53,360 nt of DNA, from assembly GCA_016928115.1 (NCBI GenBank), contig JAFGLI010000010.1:1-53360 (forward strand), read 5' to 3'. Shown one piece after another: positions 8,639 through 17,629 of this stretch. The translations under genes were made by a program, and so were the position numbers. Position 1 is the first letter of the stretch, and each line of letters starts with the position of its first letter. Below the pieces are notes generated by a model, which made no database searches, was not told where the DNA came from, and saw nothing but the letters and a program-made list of their open reading frames with translations. The stretch comes from Candidatus Woesearchaeota archaeon. Its GTDB lineage: Archaea > Nanobdellota > Nanobdellia > Woesearchaeales > UBA9642.

Positions 8639-9289
8639 ATGTTACTAAATAACAAAAGAATAAAAACAATTGAGCCTTTTTTAAAAAACTATAATATAAA
8701 ATTAACAGGAAGTGAAATAGCAAAAAAGCAAGATTTAAACCAAAAGTCTGTTTCTTTGTTCTTGAGAGAATTAGAGAAGAATAACATACTAAAAAAAACC
8801 ACACAAGGAAAAAACAAGTTATATTGTCTAAACATTGAAGATATTATGATAACAAAGAGTTTTATTTCTGCTGTTGAGAATATAAGAACCATGAATTTTT
8901 ACAAAGAAAAACCTTTGATAAAAGAAATATGTAAAAAAATAAAAAAATACAATAAAGGAATAATGTTGATTTTCGGTAGTTATGCAAAAAGAAAAGAAAA
9001 AGAAGATTCTGATCTGGATGTCTTAATAGCAGGAAAATACAATAAAAAACAGATTAAAAAAATATCAAAGATTTACCAAATTGAAATAAATGTAAAAAAC
9101 TATTCTCCGGAAGATTTCTGTAAATTACTAAAGGAATCCGATTTTTTAGCAGAAGAAGTTATAAAAGACCATATTATTGTCAATAATACCGACGGATTTA
9201 TATCTGTATTATTGGAATGTAAATATGAAAAAGATTCACTGGTGCCTGAAAATAAAAAAAGGTCTGGAAATAACAGAGCCCAATATTAA
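8639..9289 (+). CDS. HTH-nucleotidyltransferase (MNT), second copy
   Basis: 216 residues. Residues 15-65 are a winged helix (LTGSEIAKKQDLNQKSVS); 105-175 are a minimal nucleotidyltransferase with G113-S114 in IFGSYAKR and D125-x-D127 in SDLDVLI. Same architecture as the protein at 1468 but of low identity, so not a recent duplicate. It overlaps the HEPN gene by 65 nt, so its last 20 or so residues share DNA with the partner's N-terminus. Probably the antitoxin and repressor of a MNT-HEPN module (inference). Confidence 0.85.
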   Translation: MLLNNKRIKTIEPFLKNYNIKLTGSEIAKKQDLNQKSVSLFLRELEKNNILKKTTQGKNKLYCLNIEDIMITKSFISAVENIRTMNFYKEKPLIKEICKKIKKYNKGIMLIFGSYAKRKEKEDSDLDVLIAGKYNKKQIKKISKIYQIEINVKNYSPEDFCKLLKESDFLAEEVIKDHIIVNNTDGFISVLLECKYEKDSLVPENKKRSGNNRAQY

Positions 9290-9695
9290 TCTTAGTAAAG
9301 CCTATTTAAAAAAAGCAGAAGACAGCCTTGAAGTCCTTAGTGAGATCAAAGATGAATCATGGAAAATATCTGTAGGTTATTATGTTATGTATTTCTCATT
9401 ATATTCCATCTTAATGAAAATCGGGGTTAAGTCAGAAAATCATTCCTGCACAATAGAATTTATGAAGAAATTATTATCTGAATATTTCTCAGAAAAAGAG
9501 GCAGATTTCCTAGACAGCTCTAAAAATACGAGAATTGACGCCCAGTACCACACAAAGAAAATCCCTGTAAAACAATATAAAGAAATCACTAAAAGAGCTC
9601 CGGGATTTTTTATAAAATGCAAGGAAACCTTGAATAGACTAACAGAAGAAGAAATTAAAAAAATAAGAAAAAACCTAAAACAACAAAATATATAA
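9225..9695 (+). CDS. HEPN-domain protein, second copy
   Basis: 156 residues. N-terminus KIHWCLKIKKGLEITEPN, then helices SKAYLKKAEDSLEVL and the motif RIDAQYH near residue 105, which matches both R-x4-6-H and the R-x-DAQY pattern of UPF0332-type HEPN proteins. ATG 9225 is chosen over TTG 9177 because homologue-like sequence begins there. Unlike the first HEPN in the window its histidine is present. Likely toxin or RNA-binding partner of the preceding MNT. Confidence 0.82.
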   Translation: MKKIHWCLKIKKGLEITEPNINLSKAYLKKAEDSLEVLSEIKDESWKISVGYYVMYFSLYSILMKIGVKSENHSCTIEFMKKLLSEYFSEKEADFLDSSKNTRIDAQYHTKKIPVKQYKEITKRAPGFFIKCKETLNRLTEEEIKKIRKNLKQQNI

Positions 9696-9720
9696 AATTA
9701 TATTATTTTTTATATTTAAA

Positions 9721-10704
9721 ATGGCAATCTGTTTAGGAATAGAAAGCACTGCACACACTTTTGGCGTGGGTATTGTGGAAGACGGCAAGGTAATAGTTAA
9801 TATCATAGATTCTTATAAGACAAAAAAAGGGGGAATGATTCCTTTTAAAGTAGCAGACCATCATGTTGATATGTGCGACAAAGTCATAAAAAAAGCATTA
9901 AACAAAGCAAAAATAAAATTAAAAGATATTGATATTATTGCATATTCGCAAGGACCTGGTATAGGGCATTGTCTGAGGATAGGGGCGCAGGCAGCAAGAA
10001 CCTTAAGCCTGAAATTAAAAAAGCCCATTGTCCCTGTAAACCACTGCATAGCTCATCTGGAGATTGGCTCTCTGGAAAAGGCAAAAGACCCTGTTTTATT
10101 ATATGCTTCAGGGGCAAACACACAGATAATAGCTTATGAAGCAGGAAAATACAGGATTTTCGGTGAAACTCTGGATATGGGTGTTGGTAATTTTCTGGAC
10201 TCTTTTGCAAGAGACCTGAAAATAGGCTTTCCCGGCGGTCCTGTAATAGAAAAACTCGCAAAAAAGGGGAAAAAATACATAGAAGTTCCTTATTCTGTAA
10301 AAGGAATGGATGTTTCATTTTCTGGTTTATACACTAACTTAAAACATAAAATTAACAAATACAAAAAAGAAGACCTATGTTATTCAACCCAGGAAACCAT
10401 TTTTGCTATGCTGATAGAAGTAAGTGAAAGGGCAATGGCCCATCTGGGCAAAAAAGAATTATTGCTTGGTGGGGGAGTTGCATGCAACTCAAGGCTTCAG
10501 GAAATGTGCAGGATAATGTGCAAAGAAAGAAAAGCCAAATGCTTTATACCAAAAAAGGAATTCTTAATAGATAATGGAGCTATGATAGCACATTTAGGCT
10601 TAAAAAAATACAAAGCAAATCCTAAGAAGAATACAATTTCTATAGAAAAATCTGTAATAAAACCTTATGAGAGAACTGATGATGTTATTGTGAACTGGAG
10701 ATAA
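9721..10704 (+). CDS. kae1: KEOPS subunit Kae1, tRNA t6A transferase
   Basis: 327 residues, full length for Kae1/TsaD without a Bud32 fusion. It transfers the threonylcarbamoyl group to A37 of ANN-decoding tRNAs. Metal ligands H108 and H112 lie in NHCIAHLE; the ASKHA nucleotide motifs are LGIESTAHTFGVGI, YSQGPGIG, LDMGVGNFLDSF and LLGGGVACNSRL. It works with the threonylcarbamoyl-AMP synthase encoded at 30681. Bud32 and the other KEOPS subunits are not in the window. The gene starts 25 nt after the HEPN gene and has a TATA-like stretch in that gap. Confidence 0.97.
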   Translation: MAICLGIESTAHTFGVGIVEDGKVIVNIIDSYKTKKGGMIPFKVADHHVDMCDKVIKKALNKAKIKLKDIDIIAYSQGPGIGHCLRIGAQAARTLSLKLKKPIVPVNHCIAHLEIGSLEKAKDPVLLYASGANTQIIAYEAGKYRIFGETLDMGVGNFLDSFARDLKIGFPGGPVIEKLAKKGKKYIEVPYSVKGMDVSFSGLYTNLKHKINKYKKEDLCYSTQETIFAMLIEVSERAMAHLGKKELLLGGGVACNSRLQEMCRIMCKERKAKCFIPKKEFLIDNGAMIAHLGLKKYKANPKKNTISIEKSVIKPYERTDDVIVNWR

Positions 10705-10706
10705 AA

Positions 10707-10997
10707 TTATTTTAGTTTCTCATATATTTTGTTCTCTAAATCTTTTGATTTAGATTTAAAAAGCGGATTAAGGGGATATATCTCCACTCTTTTGTTATTA
10801 TATTTTATTCTAATTAAAGGATAATCTCCGGAAGGAAGATATGATTTAATCTCGATTATATTTTGATTCTTTTTATTAATTTCAAATTTCAGTTTCCATG
10901 ATACAGGAATACTCTGATCTATAATATTTTCTATAGTAGAAGAATTTAATAAATATCCATCCAACCCCACAATATTATTTCCTAGTTTATAACTCAT
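10707..10997 (-). CDS. hypothetical protein
   Basis: 96 residues, unrecognised. Predicted mostly beta (VSWKLKFEINKKNQNIIEIKSYLP, IRIKYNNKRVEIYP) with a short C-terminal helix. This resembles a UBC-like or small beta-meander domain, but no motif settles it. It converges on kae1 with 2 nt between stops. Confidence 0.65.
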   Translation of the reverse strand: MSYKLGNNIVGLDGYLLNSSTIENIIDQSIPVSWKLKFEINKKNQNIIEIKSYLPSGDYPLIRIKYNNKRVEIYPLNPLFKSKSKDLENKIYEKLK

Positions 10998-11091
10998 TTA
11001 AAATTATTTAAAAAAATACTTATTTAAATTTTTTCATTGAACAAAAAAACATTTATACTAATTCATATATTTATTTTAAAGGTGAGTTAAA

Positions 11092-12072
11092 ATATTTGAT
11101 TCAACAATTTCCCAAATTGCACTAGGCCTGATTTCTTTAATAGTTTTGGTAATAAGCGCAAGATTTGTTGTTAAGAAACTGGTTTTATTGGCTAATTACT
11201 ACAATATCTCAACCACATTTATGGGATTGACTGTACTGTCAATAGGAACAAGCATTCCTGAGATAAGCTCACACATTATTGCCTCTCTAGGAATTTTAAC
11301 TAATAAATTGGATTATAATATCATATCAAGCACCGTTCTTGGAGCCAACATAGGCTCAGATATTATCCAGCAGACTTTTATTCTCGGCTTGGTTATATTA
11401 ATATGCGGAGGCTTAACATTCAGCAAACATTTTCTGAAAAAAGATTTCTCTATTATGATAGGAACTGCTTTATTAACTTTAATTCTTGGTCTGGATGGCA
11501 CCATATCAAGGCTGGATGGTATTTTACTTTTTACAGTATTTGTCTGGTTTATCTATTCATTATACAAAGATGAAAGGAAAACAATGATAGAAAAAGAAAA
11601 GATAAACAAAAAGCCTCGGGTTGAAATATTAAGCACTGCAGGATGGCTGATTTTACTTATCATTGCAAGCACAATAGCACTAAAGGTTATAGAATCATTT
11701 GTAAAAAGTACTAGTTTAAGCGGCTCTATGGTGGGTGTTTTCACCCTGGGCATAGCATCAGCACTGCCTGAATTCTTTACGGCCATAGAGGGATTGAAGC
11801 AAAAAGCAAGAGGCATATCAATAGGAACTTTAATAGGAAGCAACATAACAAACCCATTAGTTGCCATAGGCCTTGGAGGGATGCTTTCAACTTATTATGT
11901 TCCAAAACCTTTGGTACAATGGGACCTGCCTATGGCCACAATAACAGCAGCCTTATTACTTATGTGGATAATAAAGCACAAAGGAAAAGCAAATAAAGGA
12001 GTTGCTGTTTATCTTATGTTATTGTACTTTGCCTATATTTTTGTAAGAATAAGATATTTCGGCATTGATTAA
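11092..12072 (+). CDS. Ca2+/cation antiporter (CaxA/YrbG-like), apparent ATA start
   Basis: 326 residues from 11092. Two alpha repeats typical of Na+/Ca2+ exchangers are present: GLTVLSIGTSIPEISSHI with GANIGSDI, and GVFTLGIASALPEFFTAI with GSNITNPL. About ten TM segments, so it exports Ca2+ against Na+ or H+. The frame has no ATG or GTG upstream of TM1; TTG 11146 would delete half of TM1. GGTGA (11081-11085) sits 6 nt before ATA 11092, giving the normal N-terminus I/M-F-D-S-T-I, with an in-frame TGA at 11083. ATA is therefore the best start. Confidence 0.85.
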   Translation: MFDSTISQIALGLISLIVLVISARFVVKKLVLLANYYNISTTFMGLTVLSIGTSIPEISSHIIASLGILTNKLDYNIISSTVLGANIGSDIIQQTFILGLVILICGGLTFSKHFLKKDFSIMIGTALLTLILGLDGTISRLDGILLFTVFVWFIYSLYKDERKTMIEKEKINKKPRVEILSTAGWLILLIIASTIALKVIESFVKSTSLSGSMVGVFTLGIASALPEFFTAIEGLKQKARGISIGTLIGSNITNPLVAIGLGGMLSTYYVPKPLVQWDLPMATITAALLLMWIIKHKGKANKGVAVYLMLLYFAYIFVRIRYFGID

Positions 12073-12112
12073 AAAAATACATTTTTAAATTCTGAATAAA
12101 TAAAAATAAAAA

Positions 12113-12604
12113 ATGCTGAATAAAAAACAAATAAAAAAACTGATAGAAGATAATAAACTTATTGAAAATTATATAGACCTGGAAACACAATTAACACCAA
12201 ATGGATTTGACTTTAGTGCTGAAAAGATATTCAGGATTAAAGGAAAAGGAAAACTGGATTTCTCAAATTCTGAAAGGGTCTTGCCTAAAGTTGAAGAAAT
12301 AATTCCTGAAAACAGCTGGTGGTTTCTGGAAAAAGGAGCCTATAAAATAAGGACCAATGAAATCATAAACCTGCCCAATAACTTAATAGCTGTTTCATTT
12401 CCGAGAAGCTCTTTATTGAGGATGAATGCATTCACACAACACGGCGTATGGGATGCCGGCTTTAAAGGCAAAAGTGAGTTTATTCTCATAGTGGAGAATG
12501 AACAAGGAATTGAAATAAAGGAAAATGCAAGAATAAACCAGTTAATATTCGTACCTATAGATGAAAGCGAAGCTTATGACGGCATTTATAAGAATATAAA
12601 ATAA
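12113..12604 (+). CDS. dut: dUTPase of the archaeal Dcd/Dut superfamily
   Basis: 163 residues. PNGFDFS near residue 33, PRSSLLRMN, VWDAGFKGKSE and a C-terminal EAYDGIYK match the archaeal deoxyuridine triphosphate nucleotidohydrolase subfamily of trimeric dCTP-deaminase-like proteins. Hydrolysis of dUTP gives dUMP, the substrate of ThyX (2469-3617). A dCTP deaminase activity cannot be excluded from sequence. It follows the antiporter by 40 nt. Confidence 0.85.
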   Translation: MLNKKQIKKLIEDNKLIENYIDLETQLTPNGFDFSAEKIFRIKGKGKLDFSNSERVLPKVEEIIPENSWWFLEKGAYKIRTNEIINLPNNLIAVSFPRSSLLRMNAFTQHGVWDAGFKGKSEFILIVENEQGIEIKENARINQLIFVPIDESEAYDGIYKNIK

Positions 12605-12646
12605 TAAATTTTTTAAATAATTTAATCTTAAAAATATCGGGGGAAA

Positions 12647-13222
12647 ATGAACAAGATATACACTAAAGAGCAGCTGGAGCATTATTTCAATAAACTAATG
12701 AAAGAGCTAAAAAGAATCCCCACCCAGAAAGACATAAACAAAGCCTCAAGAGAAAAAACAAGGTTTCCTTCTTTATCAGTTTTCCTGAACAGGTTTGGCT
12801 CATGGGAAAAGGCTAAAAAATATTATGGGAAAGATTTTTTTAATAAGACCAAATGCAAAAATTGCGGTAATGAATTTGTCAGAGAAAGGAAAAACCAGAA
12901 ATTCTGCTCAAAAAAATGCAGGGAAAACAGCCAGTTAAAAAAACATAAGTTAACATGGTATAAAGAGAATAAAATAAAAGATATTCTGGGCACTAAATGC
13001 AAGTTATGCAAATTTAATTATATTAAATTATGCAAAATAATACCTAAGAAATTCAATAAAAGAAAAACGATTTCTGAAAAAGATTTAGTTGATATGTATA
13101 ACCAGTATAAAAAAGGAAATGATAAAAAGAAAAAAGAGATTAAGAAAAAACTAAAGGAAGATTATATTTTATTGTGCCCGAACCACTATGAATTATGGAA
13201 AAGGAATATTATTGAGATTTAG
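12647..13222 (+). CDS. HNH-repeat and zinc-finger protein
   Basis: 191 residues, very basic. Residues 1-62 match the homing-endonuclease-associated repeat (RIPTQKDINKASREK, FLNRFGSWEKAKKYYG). Residues 70-90 form a zinc finger, CKNCGNEFVRERKNQKFCSKKC. A second Cys pair CKLC (about 122) and CPNH near 176 could complete a degenerate HNH/zinc site. A GGGGG ribosome site lies 4 nt before ATG. Probably a DNA-binding protein or nuclease relic. Its last 14 nt overlap the convergent gene. Confidence 0.75.
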   Translation: MNKIYTKEQLEHYFNKLMKELKRIPTQKDINKASREKTRFPSLSVFLNRFGSWEKAKKYYGKDFFNKTKCKNCGNEFVRERKNQKFCSKKCRENSQLKKHKLTWYKENKIKDILGTKCKLCKFNYIKLCKIIPKKFNKRKTISEKDLVDMYNQYKKGNDKKKKEIKKKLKEDYILLCPNHYELWKRNIIEI

Positions 13223-13604
13223 ACAAGGGATTGTGCTTTAACATGAAATTTTTCTCATCTGGTATATATCCTTCAGGAACTCCTTTATTAAAATTGCAAA
13301 TTGCATTCAAGTTAGATACCCCAACATAAACTTCTCTGTTATTTTTAGTTATTTTCTCTTTTATTATTAAATCATTCTCTTTAAGAAATTTATCATAAGA
13401 TTCTTTATCATCAAATTTTTTTGTTTCTATAATTTTATCTTCTGGAATAGGTGTTTTTAATTTACCCCCTAAAGGGCTTTCTACAAAATGAATATAATAA
13501 TTTCTTATCTTATCAGTCAAACCTTCTTTCACACCATTTAGTTTTAAAAGCCCTGAATGATAACCATCTGTTATTTTTTCATTTATTTTTGCCAACCCCA
13601 ACAT
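13209..13604 (-). CDS. hypothetical protein
   Basis: 131 residues, soluble, basic, unrecognised. Repeated lysine/glutamate segments (YDKFLKENDLIIKEKITKNNREVYVGVSN) suggest an alpha/beta domain. It overlaps the end of the HNH-repeat gene tail to tail by 14 nt and follows the small membrane-type gene at 13626 by 21 nt, so those two may be one transcript. Confidence 0.6.
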   Translation of the reverse strand: MLGLAKINEKITDGYHSGLLKLNGVKEGLTDKIRNYYIHFVESPLGGKLKTPIPEDKIIETKKFDDKESYDKFLKENDLIIKEKITKNNREVYVGVSNLNAICNFNKGVPEGYIPDEKNFMLKHNPLSKSQ

Positions 13605-13625
13605 AATATCACCTGAAAATAATAT

Positions 13626-13967
13626 TTATTCTGATGCTTCTTTTGTTATATCTTCTAAACTTTTTTCATATCTTTTAATTTTAGAGCTTTCTGCTCCTAT
13701 AGCTCCAAATATCATTCCTGCCATACCTGTATAAAAAGGAACTGGTAAATGTGGTTCCTTAATCATTGGACTCGCATTAATTAATATTGATCCTCCCCAC
13801 CCAATAACTTCTTCTATCCAACCACTTGATTGAATCCCCGAAGTTAATATATATTTTACAGCAACAATTGGGGCAATTGCTCCTGTGAAAGCTCCACTAT
13901 AAATATATACTCTCTCTTTGGCATTGTAGCCCATACGTTTTAATTCTTCTTTTAGTGATAATCTCAT
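13626..13967 (-). CDS. small glycine-rich hydrophobic protein
   Basis: 113 residues with two moderately hydrophobic glycine/alanine segments, YSGAFTGAIAPIVAVKYIL (about 22-40) and FYTGMAGMIFGAIGAE (about 80-95). These may be membrane helices or helical hairpins. The C-terminus is charged. No family recognised. First gene of a two-gene minus-strand unit with its own AT-rich promoter region. Confidence 0.6.
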   Translation of the reverse strand: MRLSLKEELKRMGYNAKERVYIYSGAFTGAIAPIVAVKYILTSGIQSSGWIEEVIGWGGSILINASPMIKEPHLPVPFYTGMAGMIFGAIGAESSKIKRYEKSLEDITKEASE

Positions 13968-14052
13968 ATAAATCTAGAAATAAAGTATTATTTATAAACT
14001 TTTCTGTTATTTACTACTATTAAAAAGTAAATTAATTAAAACCAAATAAAAA

Positions 14053-15975
14053 TCATTTCCTCTTAATCTTTTCAAGAATTTTTCTTTTTCCTTTCCAATC
14101 TAAAACTTCTTCAAGAACTTCTTCAATAGTCTCTACAGGAATTATTTTTATATTCTTTAATTTATCTTCATCAACAACTATGTCCTTCAGGTTTGACTTA
14201 GGGACAATGACTTTTTTTATACCTGCCTCGCATGCAGCCTCTATCTTGCTACTCACACCTCCAACAGGTAAAACCTCTCCTCTTACAGATAAAGAGCCTG
14301 TCAAAGCATATTCCTGTTTAACAGGAATGTTCTTTAAGGCTGATATTATTGCTGTTGCAACACCCACGCTGGCGGAATCCCCTTCCACACCTTCATAAGT
14401 CTGTAAAAACTGTATGTAAATATCATACTTTTCTTTTATGTCCTCGCCAAAGTATTTCTTTACAATAGCAGAAACATTCTTCACAGCTTCCTTGGCTATT
14501 TCCCCCAGCTTTCCTGTGGCAATTATTTCAGAAATCTCACCTCCTGGCGTGACTTCAGCTTCTAATGGCAGCATTATTCCTGAATAGCTTGTGCCTGAGC
14601 CCATTACAGCCAGCCCGTTTACTCTTCCTACTTTTTTTCCTTTTACTACAATAACATCATATTCTTTTTTCTGTTCTATATATTTGTCTGCAATCTGTTT
14701 TTCTAAAGTTCTGGCTAACTGCTTTGCCCTTATGACGTGCTCTTTTTTTACTATTTTATCATTATTTTCAACAGCTAAATCACCTGCAGCCCTTATCAGG
14801 CCGCCAAGCTCCCTGAAATGCAATGTCAGACTGTTCTTCCTGTTGGCTCTTTTCCTTGCCTCTTCAATAATATAATCAACTGCCCCCTTGTCAAAATGAG
14901 GTATTTTACCGTCTTTTTTTACTTCCTGTGCAACAAAAACCGCAACCCTGTTCCTGTTTTTTACATTGTCGGGAAAAGTCTTATTCATAAATATCTCATA
15001 GCCATAGCCCCTGATCCTTGACCTTAAAGCAGGATGCATGTTTTTTATGGTTTCAACATTGCCTGCAGCAACAAGAACAAAATTGCAAGGCACAGGCTCT
15101 GTTCTTACCATAGCTCCTGCTGACCTCTCAGACTGGCCTGTAATTGCATATTCTCCTTCCTGGATTGCAGTCAGTAATTCCTGCTGTGTGGAAGGCTTTA
15201 AGGTTGCAACCTCATCAATAAATAATACTCCCTGATGTGCCTTCTGAATCATGCCTGCAACAACCCTTTTATGGGCAGGAGTTCCTAAACCTCCGCTTTG
15301 AAAAGGGTCATGCAGAACATCTCCTAATAAAGCGCCTGCATGGGCACCTGTTGCATCATAAAAAGGCGCATGTTCCTTATTGTAATTATCCACGATTAAC
15401 TTGGGTGCATTATCCTGGGCGCCTATTCTTTTTCCCAGATTCATGAAAAGTATAGCAGCAGCAAGGAATATCATTCCACCCAGAAAAAAGGCAGCGAACA
15501 TAATATCTGACTTATATCTTTCCCTTACCCACCAAGGGATTATTAAAGCTGCAATTGCCAATATAAACATAATTATATTCTGTGCCTTAAACCCTCCGAC
15601 ATCAGTTGCTTTTGCCTTTGAGACTATCTTCCTTCCCTCTCCTCTTTTAACTGTCCTTATTAAGGGCTGATTTTCATCATCAGGATTAGAAAAAGAAAGT
15701 ATATCCTTCAGGTTCTCTTCAGGCAATAATTCAGCCAGGGCTATTCCCAGCATAGATTTTCCTGTTCCGGGCTCTCCTATTAATAAAACATGCCTTCTTT
15801 GTTTGGCTGCTTTTTTTATTATCTTAACAGCCTCATCCTGGCCTATGACCTGGTCAACAATCCTGTCATAAGTCTTTATGTCTGCAGTGGTCTTAAATTC
15901 AAGAAGCTTATCTTCAGGAACATTATCAGAAGAATAAACTCCACTACCTCTTTTTTTAGTTTTCTTTTTGGCCAT
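14053..15975 (-). CDS. lonB: membrane-anchored ATP-dependent protease LonB
   Basis: 640 residues. Walker A GEPGTGKS at 67-74. A membrane insertion in the AAA+ domain has two helices (about 133-150 and 157-178), diagnostic of archaeal LonB. Walker B is LFIDEVATL. The S16 protease domain has the catalytic serine in GDSASVG and lysine in GGVSSKIEAA. It degrades cytosolic and membrane proteins as a hexamer on the inner face of the membrane. No intein. Single gene with a short TATA-containing upstream region. Confidence 0.97.
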   Translation of the reverse strand: MAKKKTKKRGSGVYSSDNVPEDKLLEFKTTADIKTYDRIVDQVIGQDEAVKIIKKAAKQRRHVLLIGEPGTGKSMLGIALAELLPEENLKDILSFSNPDDENQPLIRTVKRGEGRKIVSKAKATDVGGFKAQNIIMFILAIAALIIPWWVRERYKSDIMFAAFFLGGMIFLAAAILFMNLGKRIGAQDNAPKLIVDNYNKEHAPFYDATGAHAGALLGDVLHDPFQSGGLGTPAHKRVVAGMIQKAHQGVLFIDEVATLKPSTQQELLTAIQEGEYAITGQSERSAGAMVRTEPVPCNFVLVAAGNVETIKNMHPALRSRIRGYGYEIFMNKTFPDNVKNRNRVAVFVAQEVKKDGKIPHFDKGAVDYIIEEARKRANRKNSLTLHFRELGGLIRAAGDLAVENNDKIVKKEHVIRAKQLARTLEKQIADKYIEQKKEYDVIVVKGKKVGRVNGLAVMGSGTSYSGIMLPLEAEVTPGGEISEIIATGKLGEIAKEAVKNVSAIVKKYFGEDIKEKYDIYIQFLQTYEGVEGDSASVGVATAIISALKNIPVKQEYALTGSLSVRGEVLPVGGVSSKIEAACEAGIKKVIVPKSNLKDIVVDEDKLKNIKIIPVETIEEVLEEVLDWKGKRKILEKIKRK

Positions 15976-16030
15976 TTTATATAATAGAAAAAAGAAAAGA
16001 TATTATTTAATAAAGTTTTTGATTTTGAAA

Positions 16031-16417
16031 TTATATGGATGACAATAATCCTTTATATTTATTCAAAAAACCATATTTTTCTGCGACCACACCACCAAGA
16101 GCTACCCCGCAGGGAGTAGAAGAATACAACCTAAATATCCTGTCGTCATATCCACATTTCTGGATTATTTTTTCTAATCTGTTTTTTGCTTTAAAATGGT
16201 CTCTGATTACAAAACCACATCCTGCCAATGAAACAGCTCCAAGACCTGCCAAAAATCCATCATTAGAACAAATACCTGCCAAAGTCATCAAAGAATATCC
16301 TAAAGCTAATGGCTCAATATAAGGAGAAGTTAAATATATTTCTTTTAATTTTTCTTTTATCATATACAGAGAAAAAACATATTTATTTATAAATCTTTCT
16401 ATTTTGTTATTACTCAT
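16031..16417 (-). CDS. hypothetical protein
   Basis: 128 residues from ATG 16417. Residues about 50-75 are hydrophobic (ALGYSLMTLAGICSNDGFLAGLGAVSLAGCGFVI) and may hold one or two membrane helices. Four cysteines and the run YSSTPCGVALGGVVAEKYG mark the C-terminal half. An ATG at 16462 would overlap the nth gene by 35 nt and is less likely. Family unknown. Confidence 0.6.
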   Translation of the reverse strand: MSNNKIERFINKYVFSLYMIKEKLKEIYLTSPYIEPLALGYSLMTLAGICSNDGFLAGLGAVSLAGCGFVIRDHFKAKNRLEKIIQKCGYDDRIFRLYSSTPCGVALGGVVAEKYGFLNKYKGLLSSI

Positions 16418-16427
16418 TAGTAATATA

Positions 16428-17078
16428 TTATAAATTCTTATTCTTAAATTTGCAGTAATCAACTATTTTGCAGTTATAACACTCAGGCTTTATTGGCTTG
16501 CATACTGTCTGCCCGTGATTAACCAATAACTCATTAAAAACCTGCCAGTATTTTTTAGGGACTATTTTCAATAATTCCTTTTCAGTTTCCTCTGGCTTTT
16601 TTGTATTAACAAGCTTTAACCTGTTGCTTATCCTATGCACGTGAGTATCCACGGGTATTGCATCTTTTCTATAAGCATAAACCAAAACACAATTAGCTGT
16701 TTTTCTTCCAACACCGGGCAATTCTAATAATTTATCCATATCCTTAGGAACTTTTCCATTATATTTTTCCAGAATAATCCGGGATGTTTTCTTTATATAT
16801 TTAGCTTTTGTCTTGTAAAAACCAGATTGTTTTATTAGTTTTTCAATTTCTTTTAGAGAAGCATTTGCCATTTTTTCAACATTATCAAACTTTGAAAACA
16901 ATTTTTTTGAAGCTTTTTCAGTCATTATGTCTCTGTTTCTCTGGCTTAATATTGTCCCTATAAGAATACGGAATGGAGAATCCTTTTTATGCACACTAAG
17001 ATAAGGCATTCCTTTTAATTTTTTAAGAATTTCAACAATTTTCTCTGCCCTTTTGCTCTTTTCTTTCAGTGACTCCAT
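16428..17078 (-). CDS. nth: endonuclease III
   Basis: 216 residues. Helix-hairpin-helix LPGVGRKTANC with the catalytic lysine, followed by the catalytic aspartate in PVDTHVHRIS. The C-terminal [4Fe-4S] site is C-x6-C-x2-C-x5-C (CKPIKPECYNCKIVDYC). It is a bifunctional glycosylase/AP lyase of base-excision repair acting on oxidised pyrimidines. Divergent from the JAMM gene with 45 nt between starts. Confidence 0.96.
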   Translation of the reverse strand: MESLKEKSKRAEKIVEILKKLKGMPYLSVHKKDSPFRILIGTILSQRNRDIMTEKASKKLFSKFDNVEKMANASLKEIEKLIKQSGFYKTKAKYIKKTSRIILEKYNGKVPKDMDKLLELPGVGRKTANCVLVYAYRKDAIPVDTHVHRISNRLKLVNTKKPEETEKELLKIVPKKYWQVFNELLVNHGQTVCKPIKPECYNCKIVDYCKFKNKNL

Positions 17079-17123
17079 AAAATAAAAAGAAATATAAATT
17101 GTTTTTAAAACTTATTATAAAAC

Positions 17124-17579
17124 ATGGGCAAAATCATAAACACAATAAAACACTGGTCAGGAAAATTCTTCAGGAAATTATTTAATCTGGATAGATATGT
17201 TTTTGAAAAAATAGTGTTGAAAAAAGATGTCATTGATGAAATAACAGAGTTTGCAAAAGATGCCTATCCTAAGGAATTTATTGGTTTCCTTTCAGGAAAA
17301 ATAGAGGATAAAACCTTAGTTGTAGATGACTTAATTTATCAGATTTACCAGGCATCCCATAATTCAGCTTTCACAAAAATGAACCTGCCTATGCTAAATA
17401 ATGTTTACGGAACAGTCCATTCGCATCCCTCGGGAAACAACAGGCCTTCAAGAGCAGACTTATTCTTCTTCAGAAAACACGGTGTTTTCCATATAATTAT
17501 AGGAAGACCTTATAACATAGGAACCATGCAGGCCTATGATAAGAACGGCAGCAGAATAAAAATCTATGCTGAAAGATAA
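17124..17579 (+). CDS. JAMM/MPN+ metalloprotease
   Basis: 151 residues. The zinc-protease motif is complete: E51 in PKEFIGFL, then H99-x-H101-x7-S109-x2-D112 in HSHPSGNNRPSRAD. A basic N-terminal extension of about 40 residues precedes the MPN fold. Archaeal relatives cleave ubiquitin-like SAMP conjugates or act in sulfur-carrier recycling. No Ubl or E1 gene is near, so the substrate is open. Confidence 0.88.
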   Translation: MGKIINTIKHWSGKFFRKLFNLDRYVFEKIVLKKDVIDEITEFAKDAYPKEFIGFLSGKIEDKTLVVDDLIYQIYQASHNSAFTKMNLPMLNNVYGTVHSHPSGNNRPSRADLFFFRKHGVFHIIIGRPYNIGTMQAYDKNGSRIKIYAER

Positions 17580-17629
17580 AAAGATTACAAGAGCAATATT
17601 TGAAACATTATTTTTAATTTTTGAATAAT

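Noticed and set aside
9935-10318. 127-codon frame antisense to kae1
   Set aside because: Shadow of a strongly conserved gene with no ribosome site or family match.
11146-11148. TTG as antiporter start
   Set aside because: It would cut TM1 and ignores the GGTGA site that points to 11092.
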